64,000 nucleotides of DNA from Flavobacteriaceae bacterium. GTDB lineage: Bacteria; Bacteroidota; Bacteroidia; Flavobacteriales; Flavobacteriaceae. Each line of letters starts with the position of its first letter. The stretch's first letter is position 1. Location of the stretch: the NCBI GenBank assembly GCA_028284745.1, contig JANQRC010000068.1, forward strand, positions 62,001 to 126,000. Direction: 5' to 3'. Below the pieces are notes generated by a model, which did not search any database, was not told where the DNA came from, and saw only the letters and a program-made list of their open reading frames with translations. A program made the translations under genes and the position numbers. This document shows, one piece after another, positions 32,881 to 42,127 of this stretch.

Positions 32881-35490
32881 ATGGCCGAAAACAAAACAAT
32901 GAGACTCAACAAAGTGCTACGCGAACTCAACATTTCGTTAGATCGTGCGGTAGAGTTTCTGCATCAAAAAGGACACGATGTAGAAGCAAGACCTACCACA
33001 AAGATCAGTGAAGAGGTGTACAGAGTGCTGCATGATGAGTTTCAAACCGATAAAAGCAAAAAGGTAGCTTCGCTAGAGGTCAGTGAGGAAAAGAGGAAAG
33101 AAAAAGAGGCGCTGCGAGAACAACTCGAAAAAGAACACGAGGCAAAGAAGGTGGAAGAAAAGCCAGCCGAAGTGATCAAGGCCAAAGCTTCTTTAGAAGG
33201 GCCAAGACAGATCGGCAAGATCGATCTCGACCCTAAAAAGTCAAAAGAAAAGCCTAAGCCTGCCACTCCAAAAGGACCAGTAGAAAAAGTAAAAGAAGAA
33301 ACGCCTAAGGCAGAAGAGAAGCCTGCCTCTGAGAAGCTCAAGACGCAGTATCAAAAACTTTCAGGGCCCAAGATGACAGGCGAAAAGATCGACCTCGCCA
33401 AATTCCAAAAACCAAAGAAGACCAAAGAAGAGAAGGAAAAGGAACAAGAAGGCAGAAGGAAACGTAGGCGAATCAGTAAGAGCCCGGTTTCCGGAAATGA
33501 TTCTTCTAACAGGCAAGGCGACAGATCTGGTGATCGAAGAAGAGGAGGTAAGAAGCGCGGACCTGTGGTTAACAAGATAGAGCCTACTGACGAAGAGATC
33601 CAAAAGCAAGTAAGAGAAACACTCGAAAAGCTTCAGGGCAAGTCATCTAAGTCAAAAGCTGCAAAGTATCGTCGAGAGAAAAGAGATACACACAGGCAAA
33701 AGACAGAAGAGGACCTTGCGGCCATGGAAGCTGAGAGCAAGGTGCTAAAGGCCACAGAGTTCGTCACCGTTTCTGAGGTGGCCACCATGATGGACGTTCC
33801 CGTGACTCAAATCATTTCAGCATGCATGTCACTAGGGATGATGGTAACGATGAATCAGCGTCTCGATGCAGAAACGCTTACCATTGTAGCTGAAGAATTC
33901 GGATATCAAGTAGAATTTGTCACTGCTGATATCGAAGAATCCATTCAAGAGGAAGAAGATGCTCCAGAAGATCTAAAGCCACGCGCACCCATCGTTACCG
34001 TCATGGGGCACGTTGACCACGGAAAGACATCGCTGCTCGACTATGTGCGTGAAGCCAATGTGATCGCTGGTGAATCCGGAGGAATCACACAGCACATTGG
34101 CGCGTACGGTGTTACTTTAGATGAGGGTCAGAAGATCACGTTCCTCGATACACCTGGTCACGAAGCCTTTACAGCCATGCGAGCTCGTGGCGCACAAGTT
34201 ACCGACATCGCTGTTATTGTAATTGCCGCTGATGATGATGTGATGCCGCAGACCAAAGAAGCGATCAGCCACGCACAAGCTGCAGGCGTTCCTATTGTCT
34301 TTGCGATCAATAAAGTTGATAAGCCCACGGCAAATCCAGACAAAGTGAAAGAAAGTTTGGCCAGCATGAATCTGCTGGTGGAAGATTGGGGCGGAAAGAT
34401 CCAATCACACGACATATCGGCCAAGACAGGCCAGGGAGTGAAAGAGCTGTTAGAAAAAGTATTGCTCGAAGCAGAGCTACTAGAATTGCAAGCAAACCCT
34501 GACAAAGTTGCCAATGGAACGGTCGTAGAGGCATTTCTCGATAAAGGACGTGGTTATGTGTCAACAATTTTGGTGCAGGCAGGTACGTTGAAGATTGGCG
34601 ATTATGTACTGGCTGGAAAGAACAGCGGAAAGATCAAGGCCATGTTCGATGAACGTGGAAAAGCAGTCAAACAAGCAGGGCCTGCAACACCAGTCTCTAT
34701 TTTAGGATTAGATGGCGCGCCTCAAGCAGGTGATAAATTTAATGTGTTTGCAGATGAGCGCGAGGCCAAGCAAATTGCTGCCAAGCGAACCCAATTGCAA
34801 CGCGAGCTCAATGTTCGTACCCAAAAGCACATCACGCTCGACGAGATTGGTCGTCGTATCGCATTAGGCGATTTCCAAGAGTTGAATATCATCCTTAAAG
34901 GTGACGTTGATGGTTCAGTTGAAGCATTGACAGACTCCTTCCAGAAATTGTCTACAGACGAGATCCAAGTGAACATCATTCATAAAGGTGTAGGCGCGAT
35001 CACAGAATCTGATGTCTTGTTGGCAAGTGCTTCAGACGCGATCGTGATCGGCTTTAACGTCCGTCCTATGGGCAATGCGCGCCAAGTGGCCGAAAAAGAA
35101 GAGATCGATATCCGCACGTACTCCATCATTTACGACGCGATCAACGATCTTAAGGATGCGATGGAAGGCATGCTTTCGCCCGAGATGAAAGAAGAGATCA
35201 CAGGCAATGCAGAGATTCGTGAGACCTTCAAGATCTCCAAGATCGGTACGATCGCAGGTTGTATGGTCACTGACGGGAAGATCTTCCGCAACTCTGGTAT
35301 TCGACTCATTCGCGATGGCGTGGTGATCTTTACAGGGGAATTGGCGTCTCTGAAGCGTTTCAAAGATGACGTCAAGGAAGTTTCTAAGGGCTATGATTGC
35401 GGTATGCAGATCAAAGGTTACAACGATGTTAGAGAAGGTGACATTATAGAAGGTTTCCAAGAAGTGGCGGTGAAAAAGACGCTGAATTAA
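32881..35490 (+). CDS. infB: Translation initiation factor IF-2
   Basis: 869 residues. The GTPase loads fMet-tRNA on the 30S subunit. The N-terminus ([20 protein letters not shown]) is the small IF2_N fold, followed by a long charged Lys/Glu/Arg-rich linker (about 60-280). The second IF2_N module precedes the G domain with [27 protein letters not shown] and [12 protein letters not shown]. Domains II and IV close the protein ([21 protein letters not shown]). The linker is typical in composition and length for flavobacteria. Last gene of its operon, with a terminator 50 bp later. Confidence 0.97.
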   Translation: MAENKTMRLNKVLRELNISLDRAVEFLHQKGHDVEARPTTKISEEVYRVLHDEFQTDKSKKVASLEVSEEKRKEKEALREQLEKEHEAKKVEEKPAEVIKAKASLEGPRQIGKIDLDPKKSKEKPKPATPKGPVEKVKEETPKAEEKPASEKLKTQYQKLSGPKMTGEKIDLAKFQKPKKTKEEKEKEQEGRRKRRRISKSPVSGNDSSNRQGDRSGDRRRGGKKRGPVVNKIEPTDEEIQKQVRETLEKLQGKSSKSKAAKYRREKRDTHRQKTEEDLAAMEAESKVLKATEFVTVSEVATMMDVPVTQIISACMSLGMMVTMNQRLDAETLTIVAEEFGYQVEFVTADIEESIQEEEDAPEDLKPRAPIVTVMGHVDHGKTSLLDYVREANVIAGESGGITQHIGAYGVTLDEGQKITFLDTPGHEAFTAMRARGAQVTDIAVIVIAADDDVMPQTKEAISHAQAAGVPIVFAINKVDKPTANPDKVKESLASMNLLVEDWGGKIQSHDISAKTGQGVKELLEKVLLEAELLELQANPDKVANGTVVEAFLDKGRGYVSTILVQAGTLKIGDYVLAGKNSGKIKAMFDERGKAVKQAGPATPVSILGLDGAPQAGDKFNVFADEREAKQIAAKRTQLQRELNVRTQKHITLDEIGRRIALGDFQELNIILKGDVDGSVEALTDSFQKLSTDEIQVNIIHKGVGAITESDVLLASASDAIVIGFNVRPMGNARQVAEKEEIDIRTYSIIYDAINDLKDAMEGMLSPEMKEEITGNAEIRETFKISKIGTIAGCMVTDGKIFRNSGIRLIRDGVVIFTGELASLKRFKDDVKEVSKGYDCGMQIKGYNDVREGDIIEGFQEVAVKKTLN

Positions 35491-35540
35491 GTGGGAAACA
35501 TCTTCCGAAAAAGTTTTAGAACCTATAAATCAAACAGTTA

Positions 35541-35570
35541 AGCGATGCATTTGCATCGCTTTTCTTTTTT
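35541..35570 (+). terminator. Terminator of rimP-nusA-infB
   Basis: Arms AGCGATGC (35541-35548) and GCATCGCT (35553-35560), loop ATTT, followed by a T-rich tail TTTCTTTTTT. Confidence 0.85.
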
Positions 35571-35611
35571 AGGCGTACCTTTAAATGTAACCATAAATCA
35601 ACCTTTCAACC

Positions 35612-36196
35612 ATGAAAAAATCACTCTTTTCACTGCTTCTCATCGGAAGCTTTTTTTGTTCGAACGAAGCGCGATCCCAGGAGGCTATCCTTGGAGAAGT
35701 CCGTATGTTCGCAGGTAATTTTGCCCCTCGTGGCTGGGCTAGATGTGATGGGCAATTGTTAGACATCGCTTCCAATTCTGCTCTTTTTTCACTCTTGGGA
35801 ACTGCCTACGGCGGTGATGGCCGCACCACTTTTGGACTTCCTGACCTTCGTGGTCGAGTGCCAATGAATTGGGGGCAAGGGCCAGGCTTGTCTAGTTACA
35901 GTTGGGGTCAGCAAGGAGGTACAGAATCAAATATACTCACCGTGAATCAGTTGCCTTCACATTCGCACGAGGTCAATGCCGTATTGGCAGATGGCAATCA
36001 AGCTACTCCTTTTAGGAACTTGCCTGCAGGAACCAAGTTGCTCGACCCAGAATACTCAGACGCTACACCTGATACGACTATGAGCCCGTCAATGATCGGC
36101 AATACTGGAGGAAACCAATCAGTGGAAAATAGGCAGCCCTACGTGACGGTCACATTCATCATTGCAACCCAAGGGATATTCCCATCACGCAACTAG
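35612..36196 (+). CDS. Secreted phage tail-collar domain protein (Mdp-like)
   Basis: 194 residues with a signal peptide (MKKSLFSLLLIGSFFCSNEARSQ), then a tail-collar domain: GEVRMFAGNFAPRGWARCDG, SNSALFSLLGTAYGGDG, FGLPDLRGRVPMNWGQGPGL and LPSHSHEVNA. The domain occurs at the tips of phage tail fibres and in small bacterial proteins once named microcystin-dependent. Export through a signal peptide and the lack of phage genes nearby argue for a free secreted or surface protein. Its stop codon lies 5 bp before the ATG of the next gene, a type IX cargo, so the two form an operon. A TACCTTTA box at 35576-35583 may be its promoter. Confidence 0.85.
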   Translation: MKKSLFSLLLIGSFFCSNEARSQEAILGEVRMFAGNFAPRGWARCDGQLLDIASNSALFSLLGTAYGGDGRTTFGLPDLRGRVPMNWGQGPGLSSYSWGQQGGTESNILTVNQLPSHSHEVNAVLADGNQATPFRNLPAGTKLLDPEYSDATPDTTMSPSMIGNTGGNQSVENRQPYVTVTFIIATQGIFPSRN

Positions 36197-36200
36197 AGCT

Positions 36201-36899
36201 ATGAAAACCTTATTAGCTACAATCGTAGTCACTGCATGCTCCTCAATGATGTCTGCACAGATCACTTTCAATGCATGTCACCCATTGTTAGAAGATCAAG
36301 ACTACACAATAAACAATGTGGGCACCGATGCTACGGGACGAAGCATCTTTGAGGCAACACCTATAACAGGAGACCAGCCATGTAGCGGAATCGGTGTGTG
36401 CGAGCTGCGTTTTGCATGGAATGATGGCGCCAGCCAATGGGAGATCTTAGCGGATGATGGTAACGGAGATTTTAGCGGCACTTTTCTGCTGTACAGCAAT
36501 TCTGAGGCATCAACTCCCAACCCACCAAGTTTAAACCTTGGTGTATGGGTGGAAAATTCAGCGGTGACGAACGATACTTGTGCCGGTGATCTCAACACAG
36601 GCAATGCAACACTGACCGGAGATGTGCAAGACGATACCTTTGGCCTTGAAGCATTCGGAATTGATGGAGAGGTTGCACTGTACCCCAACCCCATGATAAA
36701 CAGGTTGAATGTACGTTTGAAGAACAGCGTTACCAGTGAAGTTGCGTTGACCATATACACCTTAGCGGGTACTCAGGTCAAAAGCTTTTCAACTTTTGAA
36801 GACAAAGCTTTCGATGTCAGCGATATGGCTTCTGGGATTTACTTTATAAAACTTCAAATAGAAGACCAAGGCCATACGGTCAAATTCATAAAGCGCTAA
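36201..36899 (+). CDS. Secreted protein with type IX sorting domain
   Basis: 232 residues from the ATG at 36201. A signal peptide (MKTLLATIVVTACSSMMSAQ) is followed by an unfamiliar region of about 130 residues with four Cys (ACHPLLEDQDY, CSGIGVCELRF, NDTCAGDL) that begins like an envelope or lectin-like domain but matches no family I know. The C-terminal 75 residues are a type A sorting signal: VALYPNPMINRLNVRL, TIYTLAGTQVKSF and MASGIYFIKL, ending in KFIKR. The protein should cross the inner membrane by Sec and the outer membrane by the type IX system, of which SprA in this window is a part. It is co-transcribed with the collar protein. Confidence 0.85.
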   Translation: MKTLLATIVVTACSSMMSAQITFNACHPLLEDQDYTINNVGTDATGRSIFEATPITGDQPCSGIGVCELRFAWNDGASQWEILADDGNGDFSGTFLLYSNSEASTPNPPSLNLGVWVENSAVTNDTCAGDLNTGNATLTGDVQDDTFGLEAFGIDGEVALYPNPMINRLNVRLKNSVTSEVALTIYTLAGTQVKSFSTFEDKAFDVSDMASGIYFIKLQIEDQGHTVKFIKR

Positions 36900-36902
36900 C
36901 AT

Positions 36903-36930
36903 AAAAGGCTCGGAAATTCCGAGCCTTTTT
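36903..36930. terminator. Bidirectional terminator between T9SS cargo and SPOR gene
   Basis: Arms AAAAGGCTCGGA (36903-36914) and TCCGAGCCTTTT (36918-36929) pair perfectly around a 3-nt loop and are flanked by A and T runs on the two strands. Confidence 0.85.
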
Positions 36931-36950
36931 AAGTCATTGTCCTTTCTTAG

Positions 36951-37346
36951 TTAGGATTTTCTTCTTTTTTGCGGCGCAAGGATAAAAGCATTGGGAAATT
37001 TCTTCTTTACCTCAATAAGTCTGCGGTCTGCCTCAAGCCTAGTTCTGAAGTTGCCTACCCATACTTTGTAGTTAGGAGTTTCGAATTTCAAATTGCAGCT
37101 CCACCCGGGGAACTTCTCTTTAAAAGCAGCCTCACGGCCTCTGGCCTGACCAGCCGTACCACTGTATATCTGAATGCGATACACGTTCTCTGCTTTTCTA
37201 TTCGCCTCTTTCTTAAGTGCTACAAGACGGTCTGCTTTTGGGTCTATGTCAACAGTGACAGTGCCTTTTTGTGCTTCCAAAAAGTGCGATGCCCCGACAA
37301 AGAGAAAAAATAGTAGAATTGTTCTGAAATTAGCTAAATATCTCAT
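36951..37346 (-). CDS. SPOR-domain protein with signal peptide
   Basis: 131 residues: signal peptide (FRTILLFFLFVGASHFLEAQ), then a SPOR domain of about 75 residues (VYRIQIYSGTAGQARGREAA to YKVWVGNFRTRLEADRRLIE and FPNAFILAP). SPOR domains bind denuded peptidoglycan glycan strands, often at division sites. There is no TM anchor other than the signal, so it should be periplasmic. It is divergent from the respiratory operon; the minus-strand TATATTTG at 37365-37372 may be its -7 box. Confidence 0.85.
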   Translation of the reverse strand: MRYLANFRTILLFFLFVGASHFLEAQKGTVTVDIDPKADRLVALKKEANRKAENVYRIQIYSGTAGQARGREAAFKEKFPGWSCNLKFETPNYKVWVGNFRTRLEADRRLIEVKKKFPNAFILAPQKRRKS

Positions 37347-37469
37347 AATGAAGTTATTCTTTTACAAATATAAAATAGTAGAACTGAAACCGTTTATATT
37401 TATTATTTAGAATTGTTATAAATTATATATTAACACCTTTCTAACATTTCCAAAATGATGCCTAAGTTG

Positions 37470-37477
37470 TATTTTTG
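37470..37477 (+). promoter_or_regulatory. Candidate -7 box of the act-cox operon
   Basis: TATTTTTG matches TAnnTTTG; 19 bp upstream the -33 position reads TTTC. It lies 83 bp before the chosen actA ATG. Confidence 0.5.
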
Positions 37478-37560
37478 CTCTTCGAAAAAAGCCACATATT
37501 CTGGTTGTATAGATTGAAAAAATCATGCCAGAAAGGTCAGATGTAAATTTTCATTTCTGT

Positions 37561-38880
37561 ATGAATAAGGTGAATCACCGACATTCGATTTTGACTTTTA
37601 AAAGTATTCTTTTAGCATTTCTGCTAACATTGTCAACATCTATTTTTGCTCAAGATGAAACTGTAGAAGCCAATGCGGGTGATGGTGATCCCGTGAAAGG
37701 GAAATCGTTATTCAACGCAAATTGTGCAGCTTGTCACAAGCTCAACAAGAAAATGACAGGCCCTGCCTTGGCTAACGTAGAGGCTCGTTTGGCTGAAGAA
37801 CAAGGCTTGGACCGCGAATGGCTAGATGCCTGGATCCGGAATAGTGCCGGGCTAATTGCCACAGGTGATGCATATGCCAATCAGATCTACAACGAGTACA
37901 ATCAGGCGGCAATGACTGCCTTTCCGCAGTTGAGCGACCAAGATATTTCTGACATCCTCGCGTACACAGCTGCACCACCTCCTGCACCGCCGATTGCAGC
38001 CACTGATGCAACTGCTGCCCAGTCGGAAGGAACAAGTGGAATTTCAAACAACCTCATACTTGGCGCGCTAGTGCTAGTGCTAGGATTGCTCATTTATGCG
38101 CTATTCACGGTAACACGTTTGCTAAAACGAGTAGCTGAAGCAAACGGTGTTGAAGCTGAAATGCCCAAAAGCATGCCACTCTGGAAAGCCTTTGTCAAGA
38201 ATGAGTTTTTGATGTTGGTCTCTGCCATTTTCTTACTGCTTGCTGCTGGTTATTTCGGTTATGGATATTTGATGCAGGTTGGTGTGGATCAAGGGTACGA
38301 GCCTGTGCAGCCTATCCATTACTCGCACAAGATTCACGCAGGAGACAATAAGATCGAATGCAAATATTGTCACTCGTCTGCGCGCGTGTCAAAGCACTCT
38401 GGGATTCCTTCTTTGAATGTTTGCATGAACTGCCACAAGAACATTGCAGAGTATGCAGGAGAAGAAGACCTCGAGAATGGATATACACAAGAGTTTTACA
38501 CGAACGAGATCAAAAAGCTATACAAGGCCGTGGGTTGGGACGAGGAAAATCAACGCTACACAGGGGAAACACAACCTGTCGAGTGGGTTCGAATTCACAA
38601 CCTTCCCGATTTCGTATATTTCAACCACTCGCAGCACGTAGAAGTGGCAGGTGTAGAATGTCAGACATGTCACGGTCCCGTCGAAGAGATGGAGATCATG
38701 TATCAGTATTCTCCGCTTACGATGGGTTGGTGTATCAACTGCCACAGAGAGACCGATGTGAATCTCAAGGACAATGAGTATTACGCCAAAATACACGAAG
38801 AACTCTCAAAGAAATATGGTGTAGAGAAGCTTACGGCAGCACAGATGGGTGGTTTAGAATGTGGTAAGTGCCACTATTAA
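37561..38880 (+). CDS. actA: Alternative complex III subunit ActA, multihaem cytochrome c
   Basis: 439 residues from the ATG at 37561 (signal peptide ILLAFLLTLSTSIFAQ); a further ATG 36 bp upstream is possible. It carries six CxxCH haem motifs. The first (CAACH) lies in an N-terminal cytochrome c domain with FNANCAACHKLNKKMTGPAL, then a Pro/Ala-rich linker and a TM helix (NNLILGALVLVLGLLIYAL), a second TM helix, and a C-terminal five-haem part (CKYCH, CMNCH, CQTCH, CINCH, CGKCH), the last at the extreme C-terminus. Alternative complex III oxidises menaquinol and passes electrons to the oxidase; this subunit is the haem wire. The cytochrome domain is fused at the N-terminus rather than encoded separately. 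First gene of actABCDEF-coxBA. Confidence 0.95.
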   Translation: MNKVNHRHSILTFKSILLAFLLTLSTSIFAQDETVEANAGDGDPVKGKSLFNANCAACHKLNKKMTGPALANVEARLAEEQGLDREWLDAWIRNSAGLIATGDAYANQIYNEYNQAAMTAFPQLSDQDISDILAYTAAPPPAPPIAATDATAAQSEGTSGISNNLILGALVLVLGLLIYALFTVTRLLKRVAEANGVEAEMPKSMPLWKAFVKNEFLMLVSAIFLLLAAGYFGYGYLMQVGVDQGYEPVQPIHYSHKIHAGDNKIECKYCHSSARVSKHSGIPSLNVCMNCHKNIAEYAGEEDLENGYTQEFYTNEIKKLYKAVGWDEENQRYTGETQPVEWVRIHNLPDFVYFNHSQHVEVAGVECQTCHGPVEEMEIMYQYSPLTMGWCINCHRETDVNLKDNEYYAKIHEELSKKYGVEKLTAAQMGGLECGKCHY

Positions 38881-38909
38881 TAGAATTAGAAGTTAACTCT
38901 AAATATTGC

Positions 38910-41900
38910 ATGGCATCAAACAAGAAATACTGGAAGAACGTCGAAGAATTAGACGCCAACAATCCAGTTGTTGAGACGCTACGACAGAACGAATTCGTCG
39001 AGGAAATCCCTGTTGATGATTTTTTGGGCGACAAAGAAACCCTCGAAGATTCATCGACCACCCGTAGAGACTTCTTGAAGTACGTAGGATTTAGTACAGC
39101 AGCAGCAACATTGGCTGCCTGCGAAGGTCCGGTCAATAAGTCGATTCCTTACGTGGTACAACCAACGGAGATCATTCCTGGAGTGCCCAACTATTATGCG
39201 ACAGCGATTGCTGACGGGTACGATTTTGCTAACATTCTTATCAAGACACGCGAAGGGCGTCCGATCAAAGTAGAGAATAATACGGATGCTAAGCATAACA
39301 ACCACGCAAATGCCAGAGTGCATGCGTCCGTGTTGTCTATGTACGACAATACAAGAGTTCAAGGACCTAAGACAGTAGGTGAGTATATTTCTTGGGATAG
39401 ATTGGACCGAGAAGTGGGCACCAAATTAACAGCATTGCAAAGTGCAGGAAAAGAAGTGGTGCTATTGACACAAACCTTTGCAAGCCCTACTACCTCAAAG
39501 CTGATCTCAGCATTCAAGCAGCAATACTCAAACGTAAGACATGTGGTATACGATGCCATCTCTTGCTCAGCAGCATTAGATGCTTTTGAAGCAAAGTATG
39601 GCACACGCGGCATGGCCGATTACGATTTTGCAAAAGCTGAACTGATCGTTTCCATAGGAGCTGACTTCCTAGCAGACTGGCAAGGTGGCGGTTTTGATGG
39701 CAGCTATGCCAAAGGAAGAATCCCTAAAGGCGAGCATGGCCATGCGAAGATGTCGCGACACATTCAGTTTGAATCCAATATGACGCTTTCGGGTGCTAAT
39801 GCAGACAAACGTATTTCGTTGACTCCTTCACAGCAAAAAGTTGCCTTGGCGACCCTTTATGGGGAATTGAATGGAACTTCCATTGCAGGGAGTCTTCCAG
39901 AAAATGTCAAGGCTGCCATAAAAGATGCTGCCAAAGAAATCAAAAAGGCAGGTTCAAAAGCAGTTGTTGTTACCGGGGTCAATGACGTAGATGCACAATC
40001 ATTGGTGCTAGAGGTCAATGAAAAACTAGCAAGTGAGGCATTCATCACCGACATGCCGATACTTACACGTCAAGGAAGCGATAAGGCGATCAAGCAATTT
40101 TTAAGCGATATTGCTTCCGGAAAAGTAGGCGGTGTGATCATGGCAGGTGTCAACCCTGGGTATACGTTGCCAAATGCTACCGAGTTTGTAGAAAAATTGG
40201 CAGGCCTAGACCTTTCGGTAGCTTTCACAATGAAAGAGGACGAAACAGCCTTGGCCTCTCAATACATCGCAGCCACACCACACTATCTTGAATCTTGGGG
40301 CGATGTGGAGATGAAAAAAGGCATGTATAGCCTTGTTCAGCCGACCATTCGCCCACTGTTCGATACGCGTCAGTTTCAGGATGCGTTGTTGAAATGGATG
40401 GGGAACGATAGTTCTTATTATGAATATTTGAAGGAGAACTGGGAGTCTTCAATTCTTAATGGTGAAAAATGGGTGAAGGCCGCACAAGACGGATTCTTTT
40501 ATGGTGAAGGAAGTACTGCAGCTACTACACCAGAAGCAGCTCCTGCAGAAGATGTGGTCGAGGAAGAAACCGCTACCACTGACGAGGCACCTGCATCTGA
40601 TGCAAGCAGTGCTGCTCAGAAACTAGCAAGAGCTTCTTCCAGCGGAATAGAATTAACACTATATCCCAAAATAGGGATGGGCGATGGCCAACAGTCTAGC
40701 AACCCATGGCTGCAAGAATTCCCGGACCCGATATCTCGTATCACTTGGGACAACTATCTAACGGTTTCTGAAGCAGATGCCAAAGAATGGGGTCTGTATC
40801 TAGACAGAAGTAATTTCTTTGTCACAAGAAGAAATAGTGCAGATGGTGGTCTAAACGGTAAGTATGCTACGATTACAGTGAATGGCACATCGGTTACGGC
40901 TCCTGTGATCGTTCAACCAGGCCAAGCACAGGGCACGGTAGGCTTGTCATTTGGTTATGGGAAAAAGGCTGGCATGAAAGCAGTGATGCAAACAGGTGTA
41001 AATGCCTATCCGCTATATAAAGATTTCAATGATGTGCATACAGTTGACATAGCCGAGGCATCTGACGTACATGAGTTTGCGGCAATTCAATTACAGAATA
41101 CGTTGATGGGGCGTGGTGATATTGTGAAAGAGACCACACTCGAGATCTTCAATACACGCAAAAGGAACCAATACGGTGACTTTGTCTTCAACGAAAAGCC
41201 TCATGTGTCGAAAGACCATGAGATGATATCGGCAAGTTCCCCTGAAGCTGACCTGTGGGATAGCTTTGATCGTTCCATAGGGCATCACTTCAACCTATCG
41301 ATCGATCTGAATGCTTGTACAGGTTGCGGTGCTTGTGTCATTGCGTGTCATGCAGAGAACAATGTGCCAGTAGTAGGTAAGGAAGAGATACGAAAGTCTC
41401 GTGATATGCATTGGCTGCGTATCGACCGTTATTACTCTTCTGAGGCTACCTTCGGACAAGACGATCAATTCAAAGACGAGATCAGTGGACTTACAGGAGA
41501 AACAGGCTCGTTGCAAGGATTTGGTAGGTTGGAAGATTCAGCAGCCAATCCGCAAGTAGTGTTCCAGCCAATTATGTGCCAGCACTGTAACCACGCACCA
41601 TGTGAGACAGTTTGCCCAGTGGCAGCTACTTCGCACGGACGTCAAGGTCAGAATCACATGGCATACAACCGTTGTGTAGGGACACGCTATTGTGCGAACA
41701 ACTGTCCGTATAAAGTACGTCGTTTCAACTGGTTCCTATATAACAATAACGATGAGTTCGATTACAATATGAACAACGACCTAGGTCGTATGGTATTGAA
41801 TCCAGATGTTGTGGTACGTTCTCGTGGTGTCATGGAAAAATGCTCGATGTGTATCCAGAAGACACAAAGAACGATCCTGGACGCCAAACGAGAAGGCCGT

Positions 41901-42101
41901 CCGGTGAAAGACGGAGAATTCCAAACAGCATGTTCTGAAGCCTGTGGTAGTGGAGCAATGGTGTTTGGCGACATCAATGATTCGGAGAGCGAGATCACCA
42001 AGTTGAAGGATGATGATCGCGCCTATCATTTGCTAGAACATGTGGGAACACAACCCAATGTGGTATACCAAGTGAAAGTGAGAAATACAAAAGAAGCATA
42101 A
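38910..42101 (+). CDS. actB: Alternative complex III subunit ActB, iron-sulfur protein
   Basis: 1063 residues from the ATG at 38910. An N-terminal Tat-like signal (TTRRDFLKYVGFSTAAATLA) is followed by a molybdopterin-oxidoreductase-like part (about 90-760) that lacks cofactor in this family, and a C-terminal 4Fe-4S ferredoxin part with CTGCGACVIACHAENN, CQHCNHAPCETVCPVAA, CVGTRYCANNCPYKVRRFNW and CSMCIQKTQ with CSEACGSG. An Ala/Thr/Glu-rich, probably disordered stretch at about 534-575 interrupts the first part. ActB passes electrons between menaquinol and the haem subunits. Starts 29 bp after the actA stop. Confidence 0.95.
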   Translation: MASNKKYWKNVEELDANNPVVETLRQNEFVEEIPVDDFLGDKETLEDSSTTRRDFLKYVGFSTAAATLAACEGPVNKSIPYVVQPTEIIPGVPNYYATAIADGYDFANILIKTREGRPIKVENNTDAKHNNHANARVHASVLSMYDNTRVQGPKTVGEYISWDRLDREVGTKLTALQSAGKEVVLLTQTFASPTTSKLISAFKQQYSNVRHVVYDAISCSAALDAFEAKYGTRGMADYDFAKAELIVSIGADFLADWQGGGFDGSYAKGRIPKGEHGHAKMSRHIQFESNMTLSGANADKRISLTPSQQKVALATLYGELNGTSIAGSLPENVKAAIKDAAKEIKKAGSKAVVVTGVNDVDAQSLVLEVNEKLASEAFITDMPILTRQGSDKAIKQFLSDIASGKVGGVIMAGVNPGYTLPNATEFVEKLAGLDLSVAFTMKEDETALASQYIAATPHYLESWGDVEMKKGMYSLVQPTIRPLFDTRQFQDALLKWMGNDSSYYEYLKENWESSILNGEKWVKAAQDGFFYGEGSTAATTPEAAPAEDVVEEETATTDEAPASDASSAAQKLARASSSGIELTLYPKIGMGDGQQSSNPWLQEFPDPISRITWDNYLTVSEADAKEWGLYLDRSNFFVTRRNSADGGLNGKYATITVNGTSVTAPVIVQPGQAQGTVGLSFGYGKKAGMKAVMQTGVNAYPLYKDFNDVHTVDIAEASDVHEFAAIQLQNTLMGRGDIVKETTLEIFNTRKRNQYGDFVFNEKPHVSKDHEMISASSPEADLWDSFDRSIGHHFNLSIDLNACTGCGACVIACHAENNVPVVGKEEIRKSRDMHWLRIDRYYSSEATFGQDDQFKDEISGLTGETGSLQGFGRLEDSAANPQVVFQPIMCQHCNHAPCETVCPVAATSHGRQGQNHMAYNRCVGTRYCANNCPYKVRRFNWFLYNNNDEFDYNMNNDLGRMVLNPDVVVRSRGVMEKCSMCIQKTQRTILDAKREGRPVKDGEFQTACSEACGSGAMVFGDINDSESEITKLKDDDRAYHLLEHVGTQPNVVYQVKVRNTKEA

Positions 42102-42127
42102 CCAAGCAATAACGAAGAAAGCTAATT

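Noticed and set aside
32950..33700. Lys/Glu-rich repeats as a DNA repeat array
   Set aside because: They are the normal charged linker of IF-2; no regular nucleotide period is seen.
35612..36196. Tail-collar protein as a sign of a prophage
   Set aside because: No other phage genes are near, the protein has a signal peptide, and its neighbour is a type IX cargo.
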